The translations under genes and the position numbers were made by a program. DNA of 64,000 nt from Rosistilla ulvae (GTDB lineage Bacteria > Planctomycetota > Planctomycetia > Pirellulales > Pirellulaceae). A model generated the notes under the pieces. That model was not told where the DNA came from. It saw only the letters and a list, made by a program, of their open reading frames with translations, and made no database searches. Positions 19,592 through 28,382 of this stretch are shown in pieces (position 1 is the stretch's first letter; the number at the start of each line of letters is the position of its first letter). The DNA lies in assembly GCF_007741475.1 (NCBI RefSeq), contig NZ_CP036261.1, positions 3,845,798 through 3,909,797 on the forward strand, given 5' to 3'.

Positions 19592-20128
19592 ATGCCACGT
19601 CTAAAAACAATTGGCCCCAACGAAGCTCAGCCACCGTTGAAGGCAATCTACGACGATTTGACATCCCAGATGGGAAAGGTCGTCAACATTTTTCAAGGCA
19701 TGGGAAACAGCCCCGCCGCCTTAAAAGCTTATCTGTCGATGTCCGCTGCGCTGGCCGAAGGCGATCTCTCGCCGGAGGATCGCGAGATCATCTACCTGGC
19801 GGTCAGCGAACAGAACGGATGCCATTACTGCGTCTCGGCGCATGCGATGTTGGCCAAGCGGGTTGGTTTAGCCGACGACGCGATCCGCGCCGCGCGGCAG
19901 TTCCAATCAAGCGACCCCAAGCACGAAGCGTTACTTACCTTCGTCCGCCGCGTGATCGCCAGCAGGGGATTTGTCAGCGACGAGGAGTTGCAAGGTGTCA
20001 AATCAGCCGGCTACAGCGATGGCCAAATTGCCGAAGCGGTCGGCTACATCGGCTTGGCGACCTTCTCGAACCTCTTCAACCACGTCAACGGCACGGAACT
20101 CGACTTCCCCGCCGCCGAACAACTGTAA
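19592..20128 (+). CDS. Carboxymuconolactone decarboxylase / AhpD-like peroxidase-related protein
   Basis: The start is ATG 19592, preceded by AAAGGAAAG; the frame is open upstream but unrelated in sequence. The 178 residues carry the AhpD-like redox motif GCHYCVSAH (CxxC with His three residues after the second Cys) near residue 87, in the helical context typical of the family. AhpD proteins reduce AhpC or act as alkylhydroperoxidases. Many CMD-family proteins have no assigned role. No ahpC or other partner is adjacent, and a repeat-rich intergenic region follows. Confidence 0.88.
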   Translation: MPRLKTIGPNEAQPPLKAIYDDLTSQMGKVVNIFQGMGNSPAALKAYLSMSAALAEGDLSPEDREIIYLAVSEQNGCHYCVSAHAMLAKRVGLADDAIRAARQFQSSDPKHEALLTFVRRVIASRGFVSDEELQGVKSAGYSDGQIAEAVGYIGLATFSNLFNHVNGTELDFPAAEQL

Positions 20129-20922
20129 AGAGATAGAGAGAGTCGCCACCATCGTCGCCCCGTCGCAATGTGAGCCCTCCGGCCCCCGAGCCCGGAGGGC
20201 GGCACATCTAATGCCGGTGGTGTAAACCACCGGTGCTTCTACCCGACCAGCTATCTCCTGAGCCCGCAGGGCGGCACATCTAACGCCGGTGGTGTAAACC
20301 ACCGGTACCGCTGAGCCGCGCTGCATCAAAGGCCAGAGGCCGACACAAAACATCTGTCGGCCTCCGGCCTAGTGCATTTTGCTGGTCCTTCGATCCGGTG
20401 GTTTACACCACCGGCAGGGAATGTGTCGGCCTCCGGCCTAGAAAACTCCCTATACATTACCTCTCACCTACTATCTCCTAAGCCCGGAGGGCGGCACATC
20501 TAATGCCGGTGGTGTAAGCCACCGGTGCCGCAGAGAGGACCGCCCCCATGTCGTCGCTTCGCGACTCGTGGCGGATCGTTTGTCGCAGACCTGGGACTTG
20601 CGTCCCAGGCTAACACATCTCGTCGCTTCGCGACTGACCTGATTTGCAGTGGCGAAGCCACGCCATGCAACAGCATGGGACGCAAGTCCCAGGAATCCTC
20701 GGCGGCAAAATAACTTCACCCGCCCGGCGGCAGCCGGGAGGGTCGAAAAACGAGCGCCGAGCTAGTTTTTCGGGGAGGGCTTTCCGATGGGATCGAACGA
20801 CGCAGATTGGCCGCGTGACAGCCAGCCCCGAACCTCGCTGCGCTGGTTCGACCCTCCCTTTCAAACTGCGTTTGGGGGAGCGGTGAAGCGTGGTTTGCAT
20901 GATATCCGCCAGCGGCGGTTTG
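20129..20922. repeat. Intergenic palindromic-repeat block A
   Basis: About 790 bp without a gene. It holds at least four copies of a palindrome with arms ACCGGTGG/CCACCGGT, at about 20213-20234, 20285-20306, 20395-20415 and 20505-20526. Between them are GTCGGCCTCCGGCCT elements and CTGGGACTTGCGTCCCAGG hairpins near 20590-20610 and 20675-20693. A motif TAGTTTTTCGGGGAGGG lies near 20763. Most of the block (about 20260-20890) is repeated at 22990-23640. The six-frame translations here are not protein-like. Confidence 0.85.
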
Positions 20923-21972
20923 TCACTCGCTCGACACGCGGTTGAGCGCTTTGGTCGCCGCCTCTAGCACGCGCGGCGAGAGCTTGATGTAGCCGAGCGA
21001 GTCGCTGAAGCCTTGTCCCTCTTCGAGGCACCAGGCGACAAAATGCTCGACAGCTTCCCCCTTCTCGGAACTGGCGTAGTTCTCGTATAGCAACAACCAA
21101 GTCAACGTCACGATCGGATACGAATCGTCTCCCTTTGGATCGGGAAAGAAGGCCTGCAAATTCTCCGGCAGCTCGGCGTTCTCGAGCGTTTGCATCCCGC
21201 TTTGGCCGGTGGGAGCTACAAACTTTCCGGCTCGGTTTTCCAGCGACGCCATCTGCAGCTTGGCGTGTTCGGCGATCCCGTACTGGACATATCCGATCGA
21301 TCCATGGGAGCGTTGGATCTGGCCGGCGACGCCGCCGTTGCCGTTGGCCAACATCGTCGAACCGGGCCAATCGATCAACTTCCCCGTCCCCGGTCCCTCC
21401 GTTTTCCATTGTTCGCTGATCGTGCTCAAGTGGTTAGTAAACGCATACGTCGTCCCGCTGCCGTCCTGACGTGCAACGACGACGATGTCCAAGGCGGGCA
21501 GCTGCAAGTTGGGGTTGTCGTCGACGATCCGGCTGTCGTTCCAACGCTTGATCTCCCCAAGGAAGATGTCGACATAGACGTCGCGGCTCAGCTTCAGCGG
21601 TTCGGTCAAATCGGGAAGGTTGTAAGCGAGGACCAAAACGCCGCCGGTGACCGGAATCCGCACCGCCCCTGGCGAGACCTTCGCCTCTTCGTCGGGCAAC
21701 AACCCCGCATCGCTACCGCCAAAGTCGACGGTCCCAGCGATAAATTGATCGACGCCATCGCCGCTCCCCGTCGCAGCGTAAGCGACATGCCGATCGGGGA
21801 ACGCCGCCTGATACTCTTGGATCCATTTTTTGTAGAGCGGCGCTGGAAAGGTCGCCCCCGCGCCACGGATCCCCAACGTTTCATCCACCGGGTTGTCGGA
21901 AGCCGGCTTGTTGCAGCCGACAAAAACAGCCATCGCGGCGATTACCAACATCAACTTGATTCGGACATTCAT
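20923..21972 (-). CDS. pstS: Phosphate ABC transporter substrate-binding lipoprotein
   Basis: The start is ATG 21972, with AGAGGGAT upstream; the frame is open further but the lipoprotein signal begins here. The 349-residue protein starts MNVRIKLMLVIAAMAVFVGC, a lipobox-like end, so Cys-20 should be lipidated. PstS hallmarks follow: GAGATFPAPLYKKWI, TGSGDGVDQFI, DFGGSDAG and RQDGSGTTYAF, which line the phosphate pocket. PstS captures phosphate for the PstCAB importer. No pstC, pstA or pstB is in the window, so it is an orphan or works with a distant importer. Phosphate control is likely, but I did not identify a Pho box. Confidence 0.92.
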   Translation of the reverse strand: MNVRIKLMLVIAAMAVFVGCNKPASDNPVDETLGIRGAGATFPAPLYKKWIQEYQAAFPDRHVAYAATGSGDGVDQFIAGTVDFGGSDAGLLPDEEAKVSPGAVRIPVTGGVLVLAYNLPDLTEPLKLSRDVYVDIFLGEIKRWNDSRIVDDNPNLQLPALDIVVVARQDGSGTTYAFTNHLSTISEQWKTEGPGTGKLIDWPGSTMLANGNGGVAGQIQRSHGSIGYVQYGIAEHAKLQMASLENRAGKFVAPTGQSGMQTLENAELPENLQAFFPDPKGDDSYPIVTLTWLLLYENYASSEKGEAVEHFVAWCLEEGQGFSDSLGYIKLSPRVLEAATKALNRVSSE

Positions 21973-23812
21973 CGATCGGATCCCTCTTGCCAATTTTTGA
22001 ATCAATCTAAAACGGTTAGCGCCGACCGGCGACGATTTGCATCTTGGAACCGCTCGCAAAAATGCGCACCACGTTTTTACGGACAACAGCCATTTGCCTT
22101 CCCACGCGACGGCCCCACAACAATCACCTTTACCGACTCGCATCGGAATCCCCAGCGATGTCCGCATCGCCGCTCTACCCACATAGCGCTTCCAATGAGC
22201 GATGTAAACGCGAACGTGCCATCCCAATCGGGCGACCGGGGACCGATGCATTAGCCATCCCCAGCGGAGCGAACGCGTCGGGCTCACTCCGAAACCCGCG
22301 CAATGGGACAACCGCAAACCAAACCAACGACCAAATCGCTGATCTACGATCGACGATATTAATAGGCAAGTCGCCTGTCAAGATACACCACTGGAGCGGT
22401 TTCCCGCTTCTCTCCCGATCTCCTTGGCCGCCTGCGTCTGGAGCGTTTAAAAATTAACGCTTCCTTAACCCGCTCTTCACACCCCCAACGGTCATTGCTG
22501 CCCAAACGTGGTTCACTGCAAACCGACGGTTTGCACCCTGTCACTTATACGCAAGTCGCCGACAACGGCGAAAGGGACAGGAACATTCCTCACAGGCCTG
22601 GCGCGGGCCGAAGGTCCAGCAATTTGCATAGCCCAGCCTGCAGGGCTGGGTATCAGCCGACGGCGCCCTGTTTCATTTCACAACGGGCGAAGGGGCAACG
22701 CCCCGGGGTAGGTGGTGACAATCGACCGGGCCTACAGCCCAACCACGTCAATCATCGCCACTAGAACCCAGGCCGATGGCCTGGGCTATGCAAATGGCCG
22801 AGCCTGCGGCCCGGACTCGGATGAATGCGATGTGGAACGGCCTGCGACGAACGAAAGACTTCTCACTAGACTGGCAAGCGTTCGGTCGCGACAACTCACA
22901 ATGACTTACGTATAACTGCCAGGGTTTGCACCACCGGCAGAGAATGCGACGGCCTCTGGCCTGCCCCCCCCCGATTACCTCCTCGCTGTTACCTCCGGAG
23001 CCCGGAGGGCGCCAAATCTAATGCCGGTGGTGTAAACCACCGGTACCGCAGAGCCGCGCTGCACAAAGGCCGGAGGCCGACACAAACATCTGCCGGCCTC
23101 CAGCCTGGTGTTTTTTGCTGGTGCTTCGATCCGGTGGTTTACACCACCGGCAGGGAATGTGTCGGCCTCCGGCCTAGAAAACTCCCAATGCATTACCTCT
23201 CACCTACTGTCTCCTAAGCCCGCAGTGCGGCACATCCAATGCCGGTGGTGCAAACCACCGGTGAGGCAAAGAGGACCGCCCCCATGTCGTCGCTTCGCGA
23301 CTCGTGGTGACGCGTTTATTCTTAGACCTGGGACTTGCGTCACCAGGCTAACACCTCTCCTCGCTTCACGACTGAGGTGCGTTGCAGTGGCGAAGCCACG
23401 CCATGCAACAGCCAGGGGACGCAAGTCCCAGGAATCCTCGGCGGCAACCAATCACTTCACCCGCCCGGCGGAGCTGGGAGGGTCGAAAAACGAGCGTTTA
23501 GCTAGTTTTTCGGGGAGGGCCATCCCATGGGATCGAACGACGTCGAATTGCCGCGCGACACACCTCCCCGAACCTCGCTGCGCTGGTTCGACCCTCCCCT
23601 ACAAACTGCGTTTTTGGGAGGGTGAAGACGAGCACCATTCCGGCCTCCCAAACCACCGCTGCCGCAAAGACGCGCCCCTACCATCCCAATCCTCAATCGC
23701 TCCCATGCAAAAATTGTCAGCCGAAAATTTGCAGTCGATCGTCGATCCGATTAGGCTCTTCATCCCCCTAATGAAAGACACTAACTCAACCTCCACATCG
23801 AGAGACTACACG
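21973..23812. repeat. Intergenic palindromic-repeat block B
   Basis: About 1.84 kb without a convincing gene. The first ~500 bp are non-repetitive and should include the pstS promoter. From about 22600 there are hairpins such as AGCCCAGCC/GGGCTGGGT (near 22627-22650) and CCCAGGCC/GGCCTGGG (near 22767-22788). Palindromes with ACCGGTGG/CCACCGGT arms lie at 23023-23044, 23131-23151 and 23241-23262. The stretch 22990-23640 is a diverged copy of block A. Short open frames here do not resemble proteins. Confidence 0.8.
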
Positions 23813-24472
23813 ATGCAAATGAACCGCCTCACACGAAACACCGCCGTTGCCGCTTTTGCGATTTTTGCCGCGCTCTGCAGCAGCGTCGCTGTGACAGCCG
23901 AAGAGAACAAATCGAGCGGCGACCAGGCGGCTTGGATCTCGCTGTTCGATGGCAAGTCGATGGAGGGCTGGGAGAAGGTCGGTTCGGACGGCAGCAAATG
24001 GGAAGTCAAAGAGGGAGCGATTTGGGGATCGGGAACGCCTTCGATGCTGGTCAACACAACCGGCCCTTACAAAAACTTCCACTATCGCGCCGAGGTGAAG
24101 ATCAACGACGGCGGCAACTCGGGCCTCTACTTCCGCACCACTCGGAAGCCCGGATTCTCCGACGGCTACGAAGCTCAAATCGACAGCACCCACACCGACC
24201 CGATCCGCACCGGATCGCTCTACGGTTTCTGCCACGTCTATCCACAACTGGTTAAACCGGGAACCTGGTTCACCTATGAGATCGAAGTTCGCGACGACGT
24301 CTGGCGCGGCCGCGAGATGACTCGCATCAAGATCACCGTCGACGGGAACGAGCTGTACGAATACCTCGACTTTGAAAAGACCTACGGCCCCGGCCACTTC
24401 GCCTTCCAACAGCACGACCCAGGCAGCACCGTCGCGATCCGTAAAGCCGAAGTCCAACCGCTAGCCGACTGA
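23813..24472 (+). CDS. Secreted DUF1080 (3-keto-disaccharide hydrolase-like) protein
   Basis: The start is ATG 23813 (a second ATG two codons later), where a signal peptide begins: NRLTRNTAVAAFAIFAALCS followed by VAVTAEE. The frame upstream runs through repeats and is not coding. The remaining ~190 residues match DUF1080: WISLFDGKSMEGWEKVG at the start, NSGLYFRTT, GYEAQIDSTH and the C-terminal beta-sandwich ending VAIRKAEVQPL. The family folds as a concanavalin-like jelly roll, and some members hydrolyse 3-keto-glycosides. It is greatly expanded in planctomycetes. The substrate is unknown and there is no operon partner. Confidence 0.88.
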   Translation: MQMNRLTRNTAVAAFAIFAALCSSVAVTAEENKSSGDQAAWISLFDGKSMEGWEKVGSDGSKWEVKEGAIWGSGTPSMLVNTTGPYKNFHYRAEVKINDGGNSGLYFRTTRKPGFSDGYEAQIDSTHTDPIRTGSLYGFCHVYPQLVKPGTWFTYEIEVRDDVWRGREMTRIKITVDGNELYEYLDFEKTYGPGHFAFQQHDPGSTVAIRKAEVQPLAD

Positions 24473-24502
24473 TTGGCAGCACACGCGCTATCAACCGCCC
24501 GA

Positions 24503-24581
24503 TCAGCCGCCACGCGTTAGCGTCCGGTTCCATCGTCCCGCGTCGACGCAATAGAACCAGACGCTAACGCGTGGCGGCTGA
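24503..24581. repeat. Long near-perfect inverted repeat (28-bp arms)
   Basis: Left arm 24503-24530 and right arm 24554-24581 are reverse complements at 27 of 28 positions (core CCACGCGTTAGCGTC against GACGCTAACGCGTGG), separated by a 23-base loop. It lies 30 bases after the DUF1080 gene and could form a very stable hairpin, acting as terminator or as a mobile REP-type element. Confidence 0.85.
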
Positions 24582-24726
24582 CAGACACGATGCAGTGCTG
24601 CGGGCCCACGGGCATACACTCGACGGCGGCGGGGGAATCCGATCTATTGAATGTGGAAACATTGGCTGCGACGGCGGATCGACGCAGGCCAGTATTGATT
24701 CACCTTCTTGCACAGGAACCTCCGCG

Positions 24727-25515
24727 ATGGATTTGGGACTCAAGAACAAGCTCGCCGTGATCACCGGATCGACCTCGGGGATTGGCCAAGCGATCGCCAA
24801 GTCGCTGTTGGACGAGGGGGCGACGGTGGTGATCAACGGCCGCAGCCAAACTTCGCTCGACCGCGCGATCAAGGAACTCGGCGGCGGCGATTCGCTGCAT
24901 GGCGTCGCGGCGGACGTCTCGACAGCTGACGGGTGCGCGGCACTGGTCGCCGCAGCCGAAGCGATCGCGCCGATCGATATCCTGATCAACAACGCGGGGA
25001 TCTTTGAACCGAAGCCGTTTGCGGAGATCAGCGACGAGGATTGGCAGCGGTTCTACGAAGTCAACGTGATGAGTGGCGTGCGGATGAGCCGCGCGGTGAT
25101 GGGATCGATGCAGCAGCGGGGTTGGGGACGGATCGTTTTCATCTCCAGCGAATCGGCGATCAACATCCCGACCGAAATGGTCCATTACGGAATGACCAAA
25201 ACCGCTCAACTGTCGATCTCTCGCGGTTTGGCCAAGACGCTCAAAGACACCGGCGTGACCGTCAACTGCGTCCTCCCCGGGCCGACGTGGAGCGAAGGGG
25301 TGGAACAGTTTGTCGAGAGCTTGGCGGGCGACCAGGACATCGAACAGGTCAAGCGTGACTTCTTTCGCGACTCCCGCGGCGGATCGTTGATCCAACGCTT
25401 TGCGAGCGTCGAAGAGGTGGCATCGCTTGTCAGCTACGTCGTCAGCCAACGCGCCTCAGCGACCACCGGCGCCGCCCTCCGCTGCGACGGCGGCCTCGTC
25501 GACACCTGCTTCTAA
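24727..25515 (+). CDS. SDR-family NAD(P)-dependent oxidoreductase
   Basis: The start is ATG 24727, where the Rossmann fold begins. The 262-residue protein has the classical SDR motifs: TGSTSGIGQ (TGxxxGIG, cofactor loop) near residue 13, NNAG near 88, the catalytic Ser in ISSES, and YGMTK (YxxxK) near 155. NGRSQTS at the second strand, with Arg after Gly, favours NADP. The C-terminal half has PGPTWSEG. SDRs oxidise or reduce alcohols, ketones or sugars; the substrate cannot be inferred. It follows the 28-bp hairpin and stands alone. Confidence 0.9.
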   Translation: MDLGLKNKLAVITGSTSGIGQAIAKSLLDEGATVVINGRSQTSLDRAIKELGGGDSLHGVAADVSTADGCAALVAAAEAIAPIDILINNAGIFEPKPFAEISDEDWQRFYEVNVMSGVRMSRAVMGSMQQRGWGRIVFISSESAINIPTEMVHYGMTKTAQLSISRGLAKTLKDTGVTVNCVLPGPTWSEGVEQFVESLAGDQDIEQVKRDFFRDSRGGSLIQRFASVEEVASLVSYVVSQRASATTGAALRCDGGLVDTCF

Positions 25516-26226
25516 ACAGCCCCCGCGGCTCCAATGCTGCCCCTCCGCCTCACCGCCCCACAGCGCTGAGGCCGACGCCCGGCACGCCTCATTTCTATAG
25601 GCAGAACCGCCTTCCAACGCGCCGTAAAAAAGGCCGAAGGCCGACACACGACCTGCCGGTGGCATAAGCCACCGGTCACCGCAAAACAACCTGCCTTCTT
25701 AAAGGCCGGAGGCCGACACAAAAACCTGTGCCGGCCTTCGGCCTCGTGGTTTCGCACGAGGATTCGTTCCGGTGGTTTACACCACCGGCAGGTCCTTTAC
25801 CGGCCTCCGGCCTAAAGCCACCGACCAACGGATACTCGCCCCGCAAGCCCAAAGGACGCCCCCCAATGCCGGTGTCATAAGCCACTGGCATCCCACAGCC
25901 AAACCATTCCCAAAGTCCAAATTCCAGCACGCGTCATCTCGACAAGCAAGACCGCCCCCCAACGACACCCAACCGCGCGGAGGCCAGAGGCCGGCACACG
26001 GGCTGCCGGTGGCATAAACCACCGGTCACCAACATGCCAACCGCCCCCAGGCCGGAGGCCGACACAACGGCCGAGCTTCGCTTTCCACGAGAAGCGACCT
26101 AAGCTGCAGCGATTCACGCCGCTCTTCCCAACGCCAAACAGCTGCGTCCCCGCAAGACAGCCGCCCCTTGTTCAGCCCCTATCCGAAAAGCGTGGCACCT
26201 TCCGTGGCGTCCTTGAAACGCAATGC
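25516..26226. repeat. Intergenic palindromic-repeat block C at the island edge
   Basis: About 710 bp without a gene, between the SDR gene and the end of the Dnd island. Palindromes with CCGGTGG arms occur at about 25655-25676, 25769-25789, 25868-25889 (degenerate) and 26004-26025, interleaved with AGGCCGGAGGCCGACAC elements. The central bases differ (TGTAAA, CATAAG, CATAAA), so arms are conserved more than loops. Confidence 0.8.
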
Positions 26227-28296
26227 CTACTCGTCCGAACGATCATCGACTCGATAAAGGTAGGCATTGCCTTTCTTTTTGAAGCGAATTTTTCCCGAGT
26301 CACGCAGATGCGCCAACGCACATGTTGTCAGTTTCAGTCGCTTTCGCACTTCGGCGCTGCGAAGCCAGCCTTGGTCGGGTGATTGGGTCAGCCGAGGCTC
26401 GACCTCCGTGTTCCAATAGCTCAACCTTCCGATCCGCGACTTGTCGACATGATCGAGCATCATCCATTCAAGCGAGCGTTGCTGACTCTCTGCGATGTCG
26501 AAGCCTTGATAGTCGTCGGCAACAAACAGCCATTTGTGATGGTAGATGTACGGATCAGCAAACGCTGGATGCAATTTGATCCCCCCGTCGAGATGAACCA
26601 CAGCATAGCCCCCCGTAGACGGTTCGTGGGCAGTGTCGAAGTCGGGGCAATGAATGAAACTAACGTTGCCGTTCATTTCGTTGTGTTTGACTACAGTGTA
26701 TTCAAACTCAGCGGGTAGTTTGCCCTTGGCCTCCACCACCACTTTGCCAAGCACGTGTTCGTATTGCCGATGGACGTAAACCGCTCCACCAATCCGTTTG
26801 CCCACCCCGTACCTCGGGCATCGTTTTGGCAGCGACACCTTCGGCTTCGACTGGTTTTGCGACGACTTGATCAATCGATGGCCCCGATGTTCGAACCCCA
26901 ACGCCTGCAAGTTTTCCTGCCAAACCGATTGAGTAAGAAAGTCGTCCTCATCGCGAAGCAAACCATGCTTTACCTCCTGATTTGTCAGCCGTTCAAACTT
27001 AGACCGCCGATCATCCTCGGTATCGAGCATCCGATTTTTGCGGTCCAGTAGTGGCGGGTCTATTCGACTCTTTGTTTCGTAGTAGCCGACTCGCAGCGTC
27101 CGTAGCCAGACCTTTGTCGTTTCGGTTGTGATCGGATGCGGCACCGAATCAAAGTCAGGACAAGCGAGGTAGGAGACCTTGCCCGAAAAGCGGTGAAGCT
27201 TGATGAGGTTGGCGTCCTCGATGCTGCCGAGATAGGCGCGAGCACACCCCTCGTAGATCCGAAGCAAGGGTTCAAGTTGATCTCGGACACTCTCGTGTAT
27301 CCAGAGCGAACTGGGGCACAGCCGTCCAATCGAAGATCGCTTGCATGCGGCATCGATTTCGTCTGGATCGCCGGCACGGAACATCAGCCGGTCGGCCTCG
27401 TTGCATGCGTTCTTATAGTTGGCGAAAAACGCTTTGACGTCCCGCTGGAACTTGATTGACAGCTCGGAAAACTTGGGTCGCACCCCGAAATTCGCAAGCG
27501 CCAAATAGACCAGTAAATCCTCGCTGCGTTGCTTGCGAACCCGCTCCCAATCATCCTCCGAAGTAACGCGTCGGATGAGCCCAAACGCCCGTTTGAGCGA
27601 CCCAAACGTATCGACAACCTGTTCCGACAATGCAAACTCATCGGGTTCTGGCAGCCGCCCCAGTTCCGTGATCGCTTCGATCAACGCATCGAGAACCTCA
27701 CGGTGTGCCTCGTACCGAACCTCCGCAATCCGCTTTCGTGGCGCGGCAATTCTGCGGTGATACTTAGAAGCCAAATAGTTCGACTTCAGCTCTTCGTCGC
27801 GGAAAACGTAAAACACGCCCGGAGCTGCCGGAAAACACTCCTGTCCTAACGTCGCCTCCACGTACTGCCGCAGTTCGGCTTGCGTGAAATACTTTTGGAA
27901 CGTACCGATTCGGGTCAGAACGCCATCGCCATATTCGACGTCACCGCCACTCTGGTCGCTGACAAGAATACGTGCCGCGACGCAGAGCACTTGTTCCGCT
28001 AGCTGCCAGGCCTCTTTCAAGGTGTCCGCTCGCTCCTGGACGTCTTCGATAACATTCAGCACGAACCCGAGGTTTACGACCGGCGCAGACAACTTAGGCG
28101 CATCGGGGCGAAACGCAGGATCGAACCCACCGCACTCGATTCCCTCAGCCTTTAGAGCGGCCAAGTCATCACCGTGGCCACAACCGAAATCGAACATCGC
28201 CCGATGCTTGTTAACCAATTGGTCACGGACCAAACATTTCACGGGAAGCGAATGCTCATGCCGGCGAATGGCAGCCTTGTGACGCTTGACCTCCAA
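26227..28296 (-). CDS. DNA phosphorothioation-associated putative methyltransferase
   Basis: The frame is open from ATG 28338, but that ATG abuts the T-run of a terminator. TTG 28296, with GGAG seven bases upstream, starts exactly at the conserved EVKRHKAAIRRHE and is preferred (689 residues). The N-terminal domain has the SAM-binding signature FDFGCGHGDD near residue 38, GGFDPAFRP, and VVNLGFVLNVIEDVQER. This order matches the family described as a dnd-associated putative methyltransferase (TIGR04096-like). The C-terminal half has two similar blocks (LIKLHRFSGKVSYLACPDFD and VSFIHCPDFDTAHEP) that look like an internal duplication. The target of methylation is unknown. It is the last gene of the island. 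Confidence 0.8.
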   Translation of the reverse strand: MEVKRHKAAIRRHEHSLPVKCLVRDQLVNKHRAMFDFGCGHGDDLAALKAEGIECGGFDPAFRPDAPKLSAPVVNLGFVLNVIEDVQERADTLKEAWQLAEQVLCVAARILVSDQSGGDVEYGDGVLTRIGTFQKYFTQAELRQYVEATLGQECFPAAPGVFYVFRDEELKSNYLASKYHRRIAAPRKRIAEVRYEAHREVLDALIEAITELGRLPEPDEFALSEQVVDTFGSLKRAFGLIRRVTSEDDWERVRKQRSEDLLVYLALANFGVRPKFSELSIKFQRDVKAFFANYKNACNEADRLMFRAGDPDEIDAACKRSSIGRLCPSSLWIHESVRDQLEPLLRIYEGCARAYLGSIEDANLIKLHRFSGKVSYLACPDFDSVPHPITTETTKVWLRTLRVGYYETKSRIDPPLLDRKNRMLDTEDDRRSKFERLTNQEVKHGLLRDEDDFLTQSVWQENLQALGFEHRGHRLIKSSQNQSKPKVSLPKRCPRYGVGKRIGGAVYVHRQYEHVLGKVVVEAKGKLPAEFEYTVVKHNEMNGNVSFIHCPDFDTAHEPSTGGYAVVHLDGGIKLHPAFADPYIYHHKWLFVADDYQGFDIAESQQRSLEWMMLDHVDKSRIGRLSYWNTEVEPRLTQSPDQGWLRSAEVRKRLKLTTCALAHLRDSGKIRFKKKGNAYLYRVDDRSDE

Positions 28297-28338
28297 ATAC
28301 CTTCTCCACCTATCAGAAACAAGGTTCCCACCAACCAT

Positions 28339-28370
28339 AAAAAGCCCGAGCCACTTACGACTCGGGCCGC
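28339..28370 (-). terminator. Rho-independent terminator upstream of the methyltransferase
   Basis: Reading the minus strand, GCCCGAG (28367-28361) pairs with CTCGGGC (28350-28344) and is followed by TTTTT. It is a compact GC stem with a T tail, directly after the AIPR-like gene. It should end transcription coming from the rest of the island, so the methyltransferase may need its own promoter or read-through. Confidence 0.75.
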
Positions 28371-28382
28371 AAACATCCCCAA

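Noticed and set aside
18772-20136. 454-residue plus-strand frame
   Set aside because: It runs antisense through the zinc-finger gene and out of frame through the AhpD-like gene; only the 19592-20128 frame is protein-like.
20129-23812. Possible CRISPR array or genes in the repeat blocks
   Set aside because: Palindromes occur in both orientations at irregular spacing with no uniform spacers and no cas genes. Frames across them change with repeat content and do not resemble proteins.
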